The translations under genes were made by a program, and so were the position numbers. Positions 53,881 to 63,628 of a stretch of DNA of 64,000 nucleotides are shown piece by piece. The notes beneath the pieces were generated by a model. That model searched no databases, was not told the DNA's origin, and was given only the letters and a program-made list of their open reading frames with translations. The DNA comes from an uncultured Pelagibacteraceae bacterium (GTDB lineage: Bacteria; Pseudomonadota; Alphaproteobacteria; Pelagibacterales; Pelagibacteraceae): NCBI GenBank assembly GCA_902634325.1, contig CACPJP010000003.1:1-64000 (forward strand), given 5' to 3'. Every line of letters begins with the position of its first letter. Within the stretch, counting starts at the first letter, position 1.

Positions 53881-55240
53881 ACTTTGACAGATCTGTGTCT
53901 TTGACAAGATCACCTAAGTTTTTGCTAACGTAGTCTTTGTTAATTATAATTTTTTGTCCAGCTTTATCTGATGCTGTAAAACTAATTTCATCTAAAACTT
54001 TTTCTATTATGGTGTGTAGTCTTCTTGCACCTATATTTTCTACAGTGGAATTTATTTCTGTTGATAATTTTGCCAACATATCAATTCCATCTTCAGAAAA
54101 ATCTAAATCGACATCTTCAGTTTTTAATAACGCTTTGTACTGTTTTATTAAACTGTTATCAGGCTCTTTTAAAATTCTTTTAAAGTCTTTTTCAGTAAGT
54201 GCTTTTAGCTCTACTCTAATTGGTAAACGTCCCTGTAGTTCTGGTAACAAGTCCGATGGCTTAGCTAATTGAAAAGCTCCTGATGCAATAAATAAAACAT
54301 GATCTGTTTTAACAGGTCCATATTTTGTGTTTACAGTTGTTCCTTCTATTAAAGGAAGTAAATCTCTTTGTACTCCTTCTCTAGATACATCACCGCCCAC
54401 CCTATCTGTTCTTGCAGACACTTTGTCTATTTCATCTAAAAATACTATTCCGTTATTTTCCGTTGAATCTTTGGCCTCTTTGATAATTTTATCTTCCTCA
54501 ATCATTTTATCTGATTCCTGGGCTATTAAAATTTCATGAGACTCCTTAACAGTCATTTTCTTCTTTTTCCCTTTTGGACCCATAGATTTTCCTAGCATTT
54601 CTCCAAGGTTAACCATTCCAATATTAGCACCAGGCATTCCCGGTATTTCAAAACTTGGCATTCCTGATTTTGCTTCGTTTACTTCAATTTCAATTTCATT
54701 TTTATCTAGATCACCAGAACGCAATCTTTTTCTAAAACTTTCTCTTGTTGCTAAACTTGCTTTTTTTCCTACAAGAGCATCTAAAACTTTTTCCTCGGCA
54801 GCTTGTTGAGCCTTTGCATGAACTTCTTTTCTTTTTTTCTCTCTCTCCATTGCAATTGCTATTTCAATTAAATCTCTAATTATTTGTTCTACATCTCTTC
54901 CTACATAACCAACTTCTGTGAACCTAGTTGCCTCAACCTTTATAAAAGGTGCTTGAGCTAATTTTGATAATCTTCTTGAAATTTCTGTTTTACCAACTCC
55001 AGTTGGTCCAATCATTAATATATTTTTAGGAAGAACTTCTTCCTTCATTTCATCAGAAAGAGCCTGTCTTCTCCATCTATTTCTAAGCGCTACAGCCACT
55101 GCTCTTTTCGCTTGGCTTTGACCTATAACATATCTGTCTAATTCTGAGACTATCTCTCTAGGTGATAATGCACTGACCTTAGAACTAGTTTTTTTTCCAG
55201 TATCTTTGACAACTTTAAGATTTGAAACTTTTTGAACCAT
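53870..55240 (-). CDS. hslU: HslU, ATPase subunit of the HslVU protease
   Basis: HslU unfolds substrates for the HslV peptidase. The 456-residue AAA+ protein has [22 protein letters not shown], Walker A GPTGVGKT (78-85), the substrate I domain (about 130-250) and Walker [11 protein letters not shown]. Sensor and C-terminal elements [13 protein letters not shown] and the end LSKFIL, which docks into HslV, are intact. It starts 2 bases after hslV. Confidence 0.97.
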   Translation of the reverse strand: MVQKVSNLKVVKDTGKKTSSKVSALSPREIVSELDRYVIGQSQAKRAVAVALRNRWRRQALSDEMKEEVLPKNILMIGPTGVGKTEISRRLSKLAQAPFIKVEATRFTEVGYVGRDVEQIIRDLIEIAIAMEREKKRKEVHAKAQQAAEEKVLDALVGKKASLATRESFRKRLRSGDLDKNEIEIEVNEAKSGMPSFEIPGMPGANIGMVNLGEMLGKSMGPKGKKKKMTVKESHEILIAQESDKMIEEDKIIKEAKDSTENNGIVFLDEIDKVSARTDRVGGDVSREGVQRDLLPLIEGTTVNTKYGPVKTDHVLFIASGAFQLAKPSDLLPELQGRLPIRVELKALTEKDFKRILKEPDNSLIKQYKALLKTEDVDLDFSEDGIDMLAKLSTEINSTVENIGARRLHTIIEKVLDEISFTASDKAGQKIIINKDYVSKNLGDLVKDTDLSKFIL

Positions 55241-55242
55241 AA

Positions 55243-55782
55243 CTAAACTTTTTCTGTTGTAATGTTGTTATTTGTAAACACACAAATTTCAGATGCAACT
55301 TTTAAGGCTTTTTTTGCTATTTCTTCTGCAGGCATATTTGTTTCCATTAAAACTTTTGCTGCAGCAAGAGCGTAATTTCCGCCTGATCCAATACCAATTA
55401 TTCCGTCTTCAGGTTCTAATACGTCCCCTGTACCAGATATAATAAAACTTTTTTCCTTGTCTGCTACAGCCATTAATGCTTCTAATCTTCTCAAATATTT
55501 ATCTGTTCTCCAGTCTTTAGCTAATTCGACGGCTGCTCTAGTTAAATTTCCTGCATGTTTTTCTAATTTAGCTTCTAACCTTTCAAACAATGTTAGAGCA
55601 TCTGCTGTTGATCCTGCGAATCCTGCAATCACATTTCTTTTCTCAATCTTTCGAACTTTTTTTGCTTTGCTTTTTAAAACAGTATTACCCAAACTTACTT
55701 GACCATCACCAGCTACTATAGTTTGATTTCCCTTCCTTATTAGGACAATGGTCGTTCCATGCCAATTTTGATTTGTGTTCAT
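55243..55782 (-). CDS. hslV: HslV, threonine peptidase subunit of HslVU
   Basis: The 179-residue protein starts [17 protein letters not shown]; processing should expose the Thr of TTI as the catalytic N-terminus. [14 protein letters not shown] and [14 protein letters not shown] are conserved. It is first in the hslVU transcript, divergent from hisB. A heat-shock-type promoter lies just before the ATG. Confidence 0.97.
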   Translation of the reverse strand: MNTNQNWHGTTIVLIRKGNQTIVAGDGQVSLGNTVLKSKAKKVRKIEKRNVIAGFAGSTADALTLFERLEAKLEKHAGNLTRAAVELAKDWRTDKYLRRLEALMAVADKEKSFIISGTGDVLEPEDGIIGIGSGGNYALAAAKVLMETNMPAEEIAKKALKVASEICVFTNNNITTEKV

Positions 55783-55789
55783 ATTAACT

Positions 55790-55818
55790 TATGTGGAGAT
55801 TTAATTTGAATCTTCAAG
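55790..55818 (-). promoter_or_regulatory. Candidate RpoH (heat-shock) promoter of hslVU
   Basis: On the minus strand CTTGAA (55813-55818) is followed after 17 bases by CACATA (55790-55795), inside CTCCACAT. This resembles sigma32 promoters, and hslVU is a classic member of that regulon. The start would be almost at the hslV ATG, leaving little or no leader. Confidence 0.35.
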
Positions 55819-55885
55819 GTTTTACATTGCGTTTATTGCTAAAATGTAAATTTAGCTATATATCTTCATATAAATCTCAAAATTT

Positions 55886-56476
55886 ATGAGCAGAAAAGCC
55901 AAAATTATAAGAAAAACCAAAGAAACAAATATATCTGCCGAAGTAAATTTGGACGGAAAAGGTAAATATCAAATTAAGACCAAAATAGGTTTTTTGGATC
56001 ACATGTTAGAACAGCTTTCCAAACATTCTTTAATAGATATGAAGGTTGTTGCTAAGGGTGATACTCATATTGATTTGCATCACACAACAGAGGATACTGG
56101 TATTGCTATAGGGGAAGCCATAAAAAAAGCCGCAGGGAATCTCAAGGGGATTAAACGATTTTCAAGTAAAATTATTCCTATGGATGAAACTTTAACAAGG
56201 GTTTCTATGGACATTTCTAATAGGCCATATCTGATTTGGAAAGTAGATTTGAAAGTTGAAAAACTTGGAGAAATGGATACTGAACTTTTCAAAGAGTGGT
56301 TCCAGGCCTTTTCTCAAGCCGCAGGCATTACTTTGCATGTAGAAAATATATATGGAGACAATAGTCACCACAAAATTGAATCTTGTTTCAAAGCCTTAGC
56401 CAGATCTCTCAGAGAAGCTTTGGAAATAGACAAAAGAATTAAAAACATTCTTCCTTCGACAAAAGGAAAACTTTAA
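55886..56476 (+). CDS. hisB: Imidazoleglycerol-phosphate dehydratase
   Basis: HisB dehydrates imidazole glycerol phosphate. The metal-binding motifs are [10 protein letters not shown] and [33 protein letters not shown] is near the N-terminus. At 196 residues it is the monofunctional enzyme without the phosphatase domain. It is followed by hisA after only 8 bases; hisH, usually between them, is missing. Confidence 0.97.
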   Translation: MSRKAKIIRKTKETNISAEVNLDGKGKYQIKTKIGFLDHMLEQLSKHSLIDMKVVAKGDTHIDLHHTTEDTGIAIGEAIKKAAGNLKGIKRFSSKIIPMDETLTRVSMDISNRPYLIWKVDLKVEKLGEMDTELFKEWFQAFSQAAGITLHVENIYGDNSHHKIESCFKALARSLREALEIDKRIKNILPSTKGKL

Positions 56477-56484
56477 AAGAATTA

Positions 56485-57228
56485 ATGAAAATATTTCCTG
56501 CTATAGATATTAAAGGGGGGAAGTGTGTTCGGCTTCTAAAGGGAAATTTTGACAAATCCACAGAATATAAAAAGTCTCCTATAGACCAAGCAAAGGAATT
56601 TTCAGACTCAGGATTTAGAGATCTTCATATAGTTGATTTAGACGGCGCCCTAAAAGGAGAACCAGTAAACGGAGAGTTAATCGAAGAGATATGTAAATTA
56701 ACAAAAATAAGGATTCAAATTGGCGGCGGAATAAGATCAATCGATCATATAAAAAAATTAATTGATATTGGCGTTGATAGAGTAGTTATAGGCACTATGG
56801 CTGTTGAGGATACTAAATTTCTCGAGAATATTTGTAGTAAATTTAAAAATAAAATCGCAGTAGCTCTTGATGTTCGTAATGGATTTATTGCATTAAGAGG
56901 TTGGAAAGAACAAACAAAAATTCTGGCGTCAGATTTTTTAATGAAAATTAAGAATATAGGTGTTTCAAGAATAATTTATACAGATATTGAAAGAGACGGA
57001 ACTTTAACACGACCAAATCTTCCAGAAACTTTAAAATTTGCTAAACTTTTAAATTACAATGAAAGAATTCCAGTTGTGGTTTCAGGAGGTGTTGGTTCTA
57101 TAAACGATATAGTTGCTATTAAAAAACTTACTCAGCCTCCAGAGTTAGAAGGTGTGATAGTAGGTAAAGCAATGTATGATGGAACTTTAAGTGATCATAA
57201 TATAGTTAATTTATTAGTAGATTATTAA
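56485..57228 (+). CDS. hisA: ProFAR isomerase (HisA)
   Basis: HisA opens the ribose of ProFAR by an Amadori rearrangement. The TIM barrel shows FPAIDIKGGKCVRL with the catalytic Asp, QIGGGIRS, TDIERDGTL with the second Asp, and VSGGVGSINDI for phosphate binding. Length 247 is normal. hisF begins at the next base after its stop. Confidence 0.96.
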   Translation: MKIFPAIDIKGGKCVRLLKGNFDKSTEYKKSPIDQAKEFSDSGFRDLHIVDLDGALKGEPVNGELIEEICKLTKIRIQIGGGIRSIDHIKKLIDIGVDRVVIGTMAVEDTKFLENICSKFKNKIAVALDVRNGFIALRGWKEQTKILASDFLMKIKNIGVSRIIYTDIERDGTLTRPNLPETLKFAKLLNYNERIPVVVSGGVGSINDIVAIKKLTQPPELEGVIVGKAMYDGTLSDHNIVNLLVDY

Positions 57229-57984
57229 ATGTTAAAAAGAATTATACCTTGTCTAGATGTTAGCAATGGCAGAGTTGTTAAAGGAATTAATTTCATTAAC
57301 CTCGTTGATGCTGGGGACCCAACTGAACAAGCTAAATTTTATAGCGAAAATGGTGCAGATGAGATTTGTTTTTTGGACATCACTGCATCTAATGAAAATA
57401 GAAATACTATTTTAGATGTAGTAAAAAAAACATCTCAACAATGTTTTGTTCCGCTAACCGTCGGTGGGGGTGTTAGAAATCTTAATGATATTTCAAACTT
57501 ACTAAGTTCAGGAGCAGACAAAGTCTCAATTAATACCGCTGCAGTAAATAATAAAAGTATTGTAAAAGAATCGGCTGAAAATTTTGGATCTCAGTGTACT
57601 GTTATCGCAATTGATGCAAAGAAGATTGACAAAAATAAATGGGAAGTATTTACGCATGGAGGAAGAAATTCTACAGGCAGGGATGTTCTTAGTTATGCTA
57701 AAGAAGTAGAAGAACTTGGTGCAGGCGAAATACTCTTAACTTCTATGGATAGAGATGGAACTAAAAAAGGATATGATTTAGAATTAACTGAGCTAATTTC
57801 CAATTCAGTAAATATTCCAGTTATAGCCTCAGGTGGTGCCGGTAACCTCGATCATTTGTATGATGGCTTTAAAAAAGGCAAAGCTAGTGCAGCATTGGCT
57901 GCATCAATATTTCATTTTGGTGAGTTTTCAATACAAGATGCAAAAAAATATTTAGACTCAAAGGGAATTCCTGTAAGAATTTAA
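57229..57984 (+). CDS. hisF: Imidazole glycerol phosphate synthase cyclase subunit HisF
   Basis: HisF makes imidazole glycerol phosphate and AICAR from PRFAR and ammonia. The catalytic Asp11 analogue is in [16 protein letters not shown] and the second in [30 protein letters not shown] and [13 protein letters not shown] are present. Normally a HisH glutaminase supplies the ammonia, but no hisH is nearby. Length 251 is normal. Confidence 0.97.
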   Translation: MLKRIIPCLDVSNGRVVKGINFINLVDAGDPTEQAKFYSENGADEICFLDITASNENRNTILDVVKKTSQQCFVPLTVGGGVRNLNDISNLLSSGADKVSINTAAVNNKSIVKESAENFGSQCTVIAIDAKKIDKNKWEVFTHGGRNSTGRDVLSYAKEVEELGAGEILLTSMDRDGTKKGYDLELTELISNSVNIPVIASGGAGNLDHLYDGFKKGKASAALAASIFHFGEFSIQDAKKYLDSKGIPVRI

Positions 57985-57987
57985 AAA

Positions 57988-58263
57988 ATGTTTAAAACTC
58001 TAGAAGAATTGATTGCTATTATTCGTCAACGAAAAGGATCTTCGTCTGAGAAATCCTATACAAATAAATTATTAAATGACAAAAAATTAATTGTTGCAAA
58101 AGTTAAAGAAGAAGTAACAGAACTTATCAGTGCAATTGAACAAAATTCAAATAAAATTCATGAAGCAGCGGATGTTTTGTATCATTTAATGGTGCTTTTG
58201 GAAGCAAACGGTATTAAAATCGAAGATGTAATGGACGAATTAAAAAAAAGACAAAAGAAATAA
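57988..58263 (+). CDS. hisE: Phosphoribosyl-ATP pyrophosphatase
   Basis: HisE hydrolyses phosphoribosyl-ATP to phosphoribosyl-AMP. The 91-residue helical protein has SYTNKLLNDKKLIVAKVKEEVTELI and HEAADVLYHLMVLL, which holds the metal-binding acidic residues of this MazG-like fold. It is 3 bases after hisF and 1 base before the small ORF that follows. Confidence 0.95.
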   Translation: MFKTLEELIAIIRQRKGSSSEKSYTNKLLNDKKLIVAKVKEEVTELISAIEQNSNKIHEAADVLYHLMVLLEANGIKIEDVMDELKKRQKK

Positions 58264-58264
58264 A

Positions 58265-58399
58265 ATGATAAATTGGCACAAAAGAGTGGTGAAGCGGTTT
58301 AAGAAAAAATTCAATGTTTCTGATTATGGAGTAGCCTGGATATCTTTTATTAAAGGATTAATTCTTGGTTTACTGATTTATCATTTTTTTATTAAATAA
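58265..58399 (+). CDS. Small membrane protein (44 residues), below ORF-track size
   Basis: I found this frame by reading the gap: ATG at 58265, stop TAA at 58397-58399. The protein starts MINWHKRVVKRFKKKFNV, a basic stretch, and ends with a membrane helix around WISFIKGLILGLLIYHFFIK. It sits 1 base after hisE and 4 bases before hinT on the same strand, fully packed into the operon. That spacing, the basic-then-hydrophobic layout, and the use of the whole gap support it being real. Function is unknown. Confidence 0.6.
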   Translation: MINWHKRVVKRFKKKFNVSDYGVAWISFIKGLILGLLIYHFFIK

Positions 58400-58403
58400 T
58401 AAA

Positions 58404-58769
58404 ATGGCATACGACAAAAACAATATTTTTGCTAAAATTTTAAGAGGTGAAATACCTTGTAAAAAAATTTATGAAAATGATTTTGTTCTTTCATTTCATG
58501 ATATTAATCCACAAAAGAAAATACATGCTTTAGTTATTCCGAAGGGATCATATGTAAATTTGGATGATTTTATTCAAAATGCCAAAGAAAAAGAAATTAC
58601 AGAGTTCTTCAAAGCAATATCTCATGTTGCCAAATTACTTGAAGTATCGAATGCAGAAGGTGGATATAGAGCTTTATCTAATATAGGCAAAAATGGGGGA
58701 CAAGAAGTTCCCCATCTACACTTTCATATTTTTGGTGGAGAAAAAGTCGGGAAAATGGTTTCTAATTAA
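58404..58769 (+). CDS. hinT: HIT-family purine nucleoside phosphoramidase (HinT)
   Basis: The 121-residue protein has the histidine triad HLHFHIFGG near the C-terminus and begins with NIFAKILRGEIPCKKIYENDFVLSFHDINPQ. HinT hydrolyses adenosine phosphoramidates and aminoacyl-adenylates. It is the last gene of the his run and converges with lolA, overlapping by 8 bases. Confidence 0.93.
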   Translation: MAYDKNNIFAKILRGEIPCKKIYENDFVLSFHDINPQKKIHALVIPKGSYVNLDDFIQNAKEKEITEFFKAISHVAKLLEVSNAEGGYRALSNIGKNGGQEVPHLHFHIFGGEKVGKMVSN

Positions 58770-59331
58770 TTGTCGGAATATTAAATAGTTTTTCATCAAA
58801 GCTTTGGTTTTTATTAAGATTGTTAATTTTGAAATTAGTATAATTACCATTTAGATCGACAATTTCCCATCCAGACAAGTCAAAGCTTTCTCTATCAAAA
58901 AAAAATACTATTTCCCCTTTATTTTCTTCAGAGTATTTGATTTGAAAAGACTTTTGTTCTGAACTTAAATTTCCTTCCAAAATCAAATTCTCAAATTTTT
59001 TTTTATCTAAAATGTTTACAAAATACGATTTTGAAACAGGATAAAAATATGTTTTGTTGTACCTTTTGTGATAAATTACGAGATTTTTTCTATTAACTAT
59101 AACTTCTTTTTGATTTTTATTTTCGTATATGCATTTTAAAAAATGAGGTCTTTTTAAAAAACAAACTCCACTCTCTTTTTTACCAAAAGAGGCTTGAACA
59201 AAATCAAATCTAAGAGTTTTTATATTATTTAGATTTTCAATAATTTTCGACTTATCATTAGCTAGTAAATTTGTAGTATTTATTGAGACTATAAAAGTTA
59301 GTAAAATTAATATAAATTTTTTTTTTAACAA
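58762..59331 (-). CDS. lolA: Outer-membrane lipoprotein carrier protein LolA
   Basis: LolA ferries lipoproteins through the periplasm. The signal peptide is FILILLTFIVSINTTNLLA; then come LNNIKTLRFDFVQASFGKKESG and LVIYHKRYNKTYFYPVSKS. The start is a TTG 3 bases after the ftsK stop, with no usable ATG. Identity rests on length, layout and the ftsK-lolA order common in proteobacteria; the sequence is diverged. Confidence 0.82.
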   Translation of the reverse strand: MLKKKFILILLTFIVSINTTNLLANDKSKIIENLNNIKTLRFDFVQASFGKKESGVCFLKRPHFLKCIYENKNQKEVIVNRKNLVIYHKRYNKTYFYPVSKSYFVNILDKKKFENLILEGNLSSEQKSFQIKYSEENKGEIVFFFDRESFDLSGWEIVDLNGNYTNFKINNLNKNQSFDEKLFNIPTIN

Positions 59332-59334
59332 AAA

Positions 59335-61389
59335 TTATAAAACCTCTCTTTTACCTGTATGGTTGGCTTTACTTACGATTCCACTGCTTTCCATTTGATC
59401 GATTATTCTTGCAGCTCTATTATAGCCAATTTGTAATTTTCTTTGAAGAAAACTAGTTGATGCTTTTTTTTCTGTTTGAACAATTTTAAGAGCAGCTTCA
59501 TATAATTCGTCATTACCTTCGTTTGAGTCGCTTTCGTTTATATTATTATCTTGTATTGTTGTTATTTCTTCCATGTAATCTGGATTTCCTTGGGACCTTA
59601 AAAAACTAGTGATTTTTTCAATTTCCCCTTCAGAAATGTACGGACCATGAATCCTAAATATTTTATTGGCTGATGACATAAATAGCATATCCCCCTTGCC
59701 CAAAAGTTGCTCAGCCCCTTGTTCACCCAAGATAGTCTTACTGTCAATTTTTGAGCTTACTTGAAAAGATATTCTTGTTGGAAAGTTAGCTTTGATTGTT
59801 CCCGTAATAACATCAACACTTGGTCTTTGAGTGGCCATGATTATATGAATTCCAGCTGCTCTTGCCATAGCAGAAAGTTTTTGGACATAGCTTTCAATTT
59901 CTCTACTTGAGATTAACATTAGGTCAGACATTTCATCTACAACAACAACTATGTATGGCATCTTTAGTTTATGTTTTTGATTGTAGCCGTCTATGTTTCT
60001 TACTCCTTCAGAACTCATTAATTTATATCTATTTTCCATTTCTCTAACCGTCCAGCTCAATGCAGCCGTTGCTTTTTTTGCATCGGTAATTACAGGGGAT
60101 AAAAGATGAGGAATTCCTTCATACGAAGAAAGTTCTAACATTTTTGGGTCAATTAAAATAAATTTACAGTTATTTGGATTATGTTTGTAAAGAAGAGAAG
60201 TTATTATTGTATTTATACAAACTGATTTTCCGGACCCCGTAGTTCCAGCTATTAATAAATGGGGCATTGATGTTAAATCAGCAATTATTGGTGATCCAGA
60301 AATACTTTTGCCTAGAGCTATAGGAAGTTTTATTTCTTTTTTAGAAAAAGAATTAGAAGAGATAATTTCTGACAAAATTACCCCATCTCTTTTAGTATTT
60401 GGTATTTCTATTCCTACTGTGTTTCTTCCAGGTATTATAGAAACTCTGGTCGAAACAGAACTTGTATTCCGAGCAATATCATCTGATAGACTTACTATTT
60501 TTGAGACTTTAATTCCGGGTGCAGGTTCAAATTCATATAAACTTACTACTGGACCATTACTAACTTTTTTAATTTTTCCTTTTACTCCAAAATCTAATAG
60601 AATTTTTTCAATAAATTCCGAACTAGGATTATTCGAAGTAGAACCTTTTATGCTATGTTTTTTTTCTAACAGGTTTACTGTCGGTAGTTTATATTCTTTG
60701 GTTTTATTATCTGGTAAATTTTTAAAAGAAAAAGATTGTTGTTTTGTTTCAAGAGATTCCTTTTCATCTCCAATAGTATCAATATAGCTATTTTCACTCG
60801 ATGTATTTTTAATATTTTTTCCTATAGAGAATTTTTCTATAATTTTTTTAAAATTAATTCCAGAACCCAGAACAAAAAATATTAAGGTTAGTAGTAAAAT
60901 TACGATTTTATTTAGATCATTTTCTATTAGAGGATAAAATTTATTTATAAAATAAAAACTTCTCTCACCTAAAAAACCAGAATTTCCATTATCAATTAAC
61001 CAAAAGGAATTATTATTAGTTAAATATATAAATAGACATCCTAAATTAATATATAGAATAGTATAAAATATTTTGCTTAATAGGTTTTTAATCTTCTTAT
61101 TTATTATTAAATTTATTCCCCAAGATAATATGCTAACAGAAATCAAAAAAGATATTAGCCCAAAAGATTGAAGAAAAAAATCTGCTACAATATTCAAATA
61201 TTTTTGAAAAATAACCTCTGTATTAGGATCGTTAATCTTGTAAATTAGAGTGGAATTTTCAGGGGAGTAGCTAAATAAGGAATAAGAGAATATGAAAAAA
61301 ATGCTTATTAATAAAAGACCAAAGAGCTCAATAAATCTCTTTTTAAAAAAAATTAAAGTATTATCGTAAATATTCTTGTCTAATTTCAT
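59335..61389 (-). CDS. ftsK: DNA translocase FtsK
   Basis: FtsK pumps chromosome ends apart at the septum and activates XerCD. The 684-residue protein has four N-terminal membrane helices (about 18-180), a short linker, and the motor with Walker A LIAGTTGSGKSVCIN, Walker B VVVVDEMSDLM and MATQRPSVDVITG. The winged-helix gamma domain (about 625-684, ASTSFLQRKLQIGYNRAARIID) reads KOPS. The linker is much shorter than in E. coli. It is divergent from hemH and leads into lolA. Confidence 0.96.
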   Translation of the reverse strand: MKLDKNIYDNTLIFFKKRFIELFGLLLISIFFIFSYSLFSYSPENSTLIYKINDPNTEVIFQKYLNIVADFFLQSFGLISFLISVSILSWGINLIINKKIKNLLSKIFYTILYINLGCLFIYLTNNNSFWLIDNGNSGFLGERSFYFINKFYPLIENDLNKIVILLLTLIFFVLGSGINFKKIIEKFSIGKNIKNTSSENSYIDTIGDEKESLETKQQSFSFKNLPDNKTKEYKLPTVNLLEKKHSIKGSTSNNPSSEFIEKILLDFGVKGKIKKVSNGPVVSLYEFEPAPGIKVSKIVSLSDDIARNTSSVSTRVSIIPGRNTVGIEIPNTKRDGVILSEIISSNSFSKKEIKLPIALGKSISGSPIIADLTSMPHLLIAGTTGSGKSVCINTIITSLLYKHNPNNCKFILIDPKMLELSSYEGIPHLLSPVITDAKKATAALSWTVREMENRYKLMSSEGVRNIDGYNQKHKLKMPYIVVVVDEMSDLMLISSREIESYVQKLSAMARAAGIHIIMATQRPSVDVITGTIKANFPTRISFQVSSKIDSKTILGEQGAEQLLGKGDMLFMSSANKIFRIHGPYISEGEIEKITSFLRSQGNPDYMEEITTIQDNNINESDSNEGNDELYEAALKIVQTEKKASTSFLQRKLQIGYNRAARIIDQMESSGIVSKANHTGKREVL

Positions 61390-61454
61390 TTATCGAATCA
61401 CCTGCTTTACTTTGTATCATTTATTAAAAATTGATAAAGTTTTAATAAAGAAAT

Positions 61455-62465
61455 ATGAAAAAAGCAGTTATTTTATTTAATTTAGGTGGTCCCGATAATT
61501 TAGAAAATGTGGAACCGTTTCTCTTTAATTTATTTAACGATCCAGCAATTATTAGTATTCCATCATTTTTAAGATACCCTTTGGCAAAATTTATTTCAAA
61601 AAGAAGAGCACCTATTGCAAGGAATATTTATAGAGAAATGGGAAACAGATCACCCATTCTTGAATTAACAGAGCAGCAAGCAAAGAGTTTAGAAAAAAAT
61701 TTATCAATACAAGGAAACTATAAATGTTTTGTTGTTATGAGATGTTGGCATCCACGTGCAGCTAATGTAATAAAAAAAGTTCAAGTATATAATCCTGAAG
61801 AAATAATACTTTTACCATTGTACCCACAATTTTCTGCCACAACTTCAGGATCATCAATCAATGAGTGGAAGAAATTATGTGAAAAAGAAAACTACAAAGT
61901 AAAGACTAAAACAATTTGTTGTTACCCAACAGAAGACAGTTTTATAGAATCACACGCTTCTTCAATTAAAAGAACAATAAAAAAATTGAATGATAAAAAT
62001 TTTAAATTAATTTTTTCTGCACATGGTTTACCTGAAAGTAAAATTAGAAAAGGTGATCCTTATCAATGGCAAGTTGAAGAGACAGTAAAAGAAATAATGT
62101 TAAAATTAGCAGATGAGAATTTGGATTATGCAATAACCTATCAGAGCCGAGTAGGACCAATGAAATGGATTGGACCATCTACAGATGAAGAAATCGTTAA
62201 GTACTCAAAAGAAAAAAAGGGTTTGGTTGTTGTGCCAGTAGCATTTGTTTCCGAGCATTCAGAAACTTTGGTTGAATTAGACATTGAATATAAAAAATTA
62301 GCTGAAAAAAATGGGTGTAGTTTTTACAAAAGAGTACCAGCTTTGGGAGTTGAAGAAAATTTTATTAAAGCATTAACAAAACTAATTTTAAAACCAGAAG
62401 AAAGAGGAAATTTTGTATCATCTCTCACCTGTCCCAATAAATTTACAAAGTGCCCGTGTAAATGA
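61455..62465 (+). CDS. hemH: Ferrochelatase
   Basis: HemH inserts iron into protoporphyrin IX. Catalytic residues are His190 in FSAHGLPES and Glu270 in SEHSETLVELD; LLPLYPQFSATTSGSS is also present. The C-terminus TCPNKFTKCPCK adds three cysteines (326, 333, 335), and CC at 155-156 could complete the ligand set of a [2Fe-2S] cluster as in Caulobacter. Length 336 is normal. It overlaps the next gene by 4 bases. Confidence 0.96.
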   Translation: MKKAVILFNLGGPDNLENVEPFLFNLFNDPAIISIPSFLRYPLAKFISKRRAPIARNIYREMGNRSPILELTEQQAKSLEKNLSIQGNYKCFVVMRCWHPRAANVIKKVQVYNPEEIILLPLYPQFSATTSGSSINEWKKLCEKENYKVKTKTICCYPTEDSFIESHASSIKRTIKKLNDKNFKLIFSAHGLPESKIRKGDPYQWQVEETVKEIMLKLADENLDYAITYQSRVGPMKWIGPSTDEEIVKYSKEKKGLVVVPVAFVSEHSETLVELDIEYKKLAEKNGCSFYKRVPALGVEENFIKALTKLILKPEERGNFVSSLTCPNKFTKCPCK

Positions 62466-63628
62466 AAAAACTTTTAGGAATCTTAGTTTTAAGTTTGTGT
62501 TTTATTAATACTGCTGCAGCAAATATTAAAAAACCAAAGATTCAAAACATTGGAGTAGTTTTTCCAATTATAGAAAATAAAAAATTTCCTTGTAGAGTAA
62601 ATGCTATTTATACACCAATAAAACCAATAGAAGAAGTTAAGGCACCATCCGGATATGGTTTAGATGATAGATTTAACTATACTTACGATCGTATAGAAAA
62701 AGTAAGTGTAAGTTGTTCTAGCGGTGATCTTAAAGCTTGCGAGTCTATATATAAAACATTATTAAGCTGGGCGGAATCAAATGCAGCCAAAAGAACAGGA
62801 CCTTCTGATGAGGATGGAAGACATTGGAATGATACTTTGACAGTTAATTTATATGTAGCCGCTCCAATGATAACTGCATATTCTTTTGTAATACAAAGAA
62901 TTGATATTCCCCAAGAGGAAGATAAAAAAATTAAAAAATGGTTAAAAAAAATAGTTAGAAGAAATCAACATCTTATGTATGATAAAACTTACGATTATGG
63001 AGGTGCACGAGGAATACCCAAGAGAGCCCATAACCATGCGCTTTCATCAGCTATGTCACATTTATCATTAGCAATTCTTTTAGGTGATAACAAAACTTTT
63101 AAAAAACCATTTAAAAATTGGATAGGTGCTGTTAAGTACCAGCGTAAAGATGGAAGCCTTCCTATTGAAACCAGAAGAGGTGGAAGAGCAATGTTTTATC
63201 AAGGTAGAGCAATGACCGCACTTGCCACAATTGCCGTGATGGCGGAAAATCAAAATATTGATATATGGAATATGAAATTTAAGAAAATTAAAGACTATCA
63301 TAACATTGTAAAATTTTTTGTTGATTTTGCTGAAAATCCAGAGATAGTTTTTAAGTATGCGAAGGAAAATAGGCATCCTGGTCCTGCTAAAGATTATAAA
63401 AATCAAGATTTAGATAGTAGCGGATCTGTTTGGGGTTGGGTTCCTGCATATGTAAGCAGATTCCCAAATCATGAAAATATAAAAAGAATTAAATCTTGGA
63501 AAAAAGAAAATATGAACAAATATCAAAGATTAATGCGTAGTGCTCTGGATGGAGTTGGAACTAGCTATGTAGATTTTGCAGCTTCTTGGAACGTAGGGGC
63601 TGAACCAAATTGTCATTTTGTAAAATGA
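62462..63628 (+). CDS. Secreted alginate-lyase-like protein
   Basis: The signal peptide (1-20, ending INTAAA) directs the 388-residue protein to the periplasm or outside. The fold is an alpha/alpha toroid: AHNHALSSAMSHLSLAILLGD (His190, Asn191, His192) and DGSLPIETRRGGRAMFYQGRAMTALATIA match the catalytic region of the alginate_lyase family with Arg and Tyr in place. The real polymer is unknown. It overlaps hemH and hemJ by 4 bases each, so it is locked into a heme operon with no obvious link. Confidence 0.75.
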   Translation: MKKLLGILVLSLCFINTAAANIKKPKIQNIGVVFPIIENKKFPCRVNAIYTPIKPIEEVKAPSGYGLDDRFNYTYDRIEKVSVSCSSGDLKACESIYKTLLSWAESNAAKRTGPSDEDGRHWNDTLTVNLYVAAPMITAYSFVIQRIDIPQEEDKKIKKWLKKIVRRNQHLMYDKTYDYGGARGIPKRAHNHALSSAMSHLSLAILLGDNKTFKKPFKNWIGAVKYQRKDGSLPIETRRGGRAMFYQGRAMTALATIAVMAENQNIDIWNMKFKKIKDYHNIVKFFVDFAENPEIVFKYAKENRHPGPAKDYKNQDLDSSGSVWGWVPAYVSRFPNHENIKRIKSWKKENMNKYQRLMRSALDGVGTSYVDFAASWNVGAEPNCHFVK

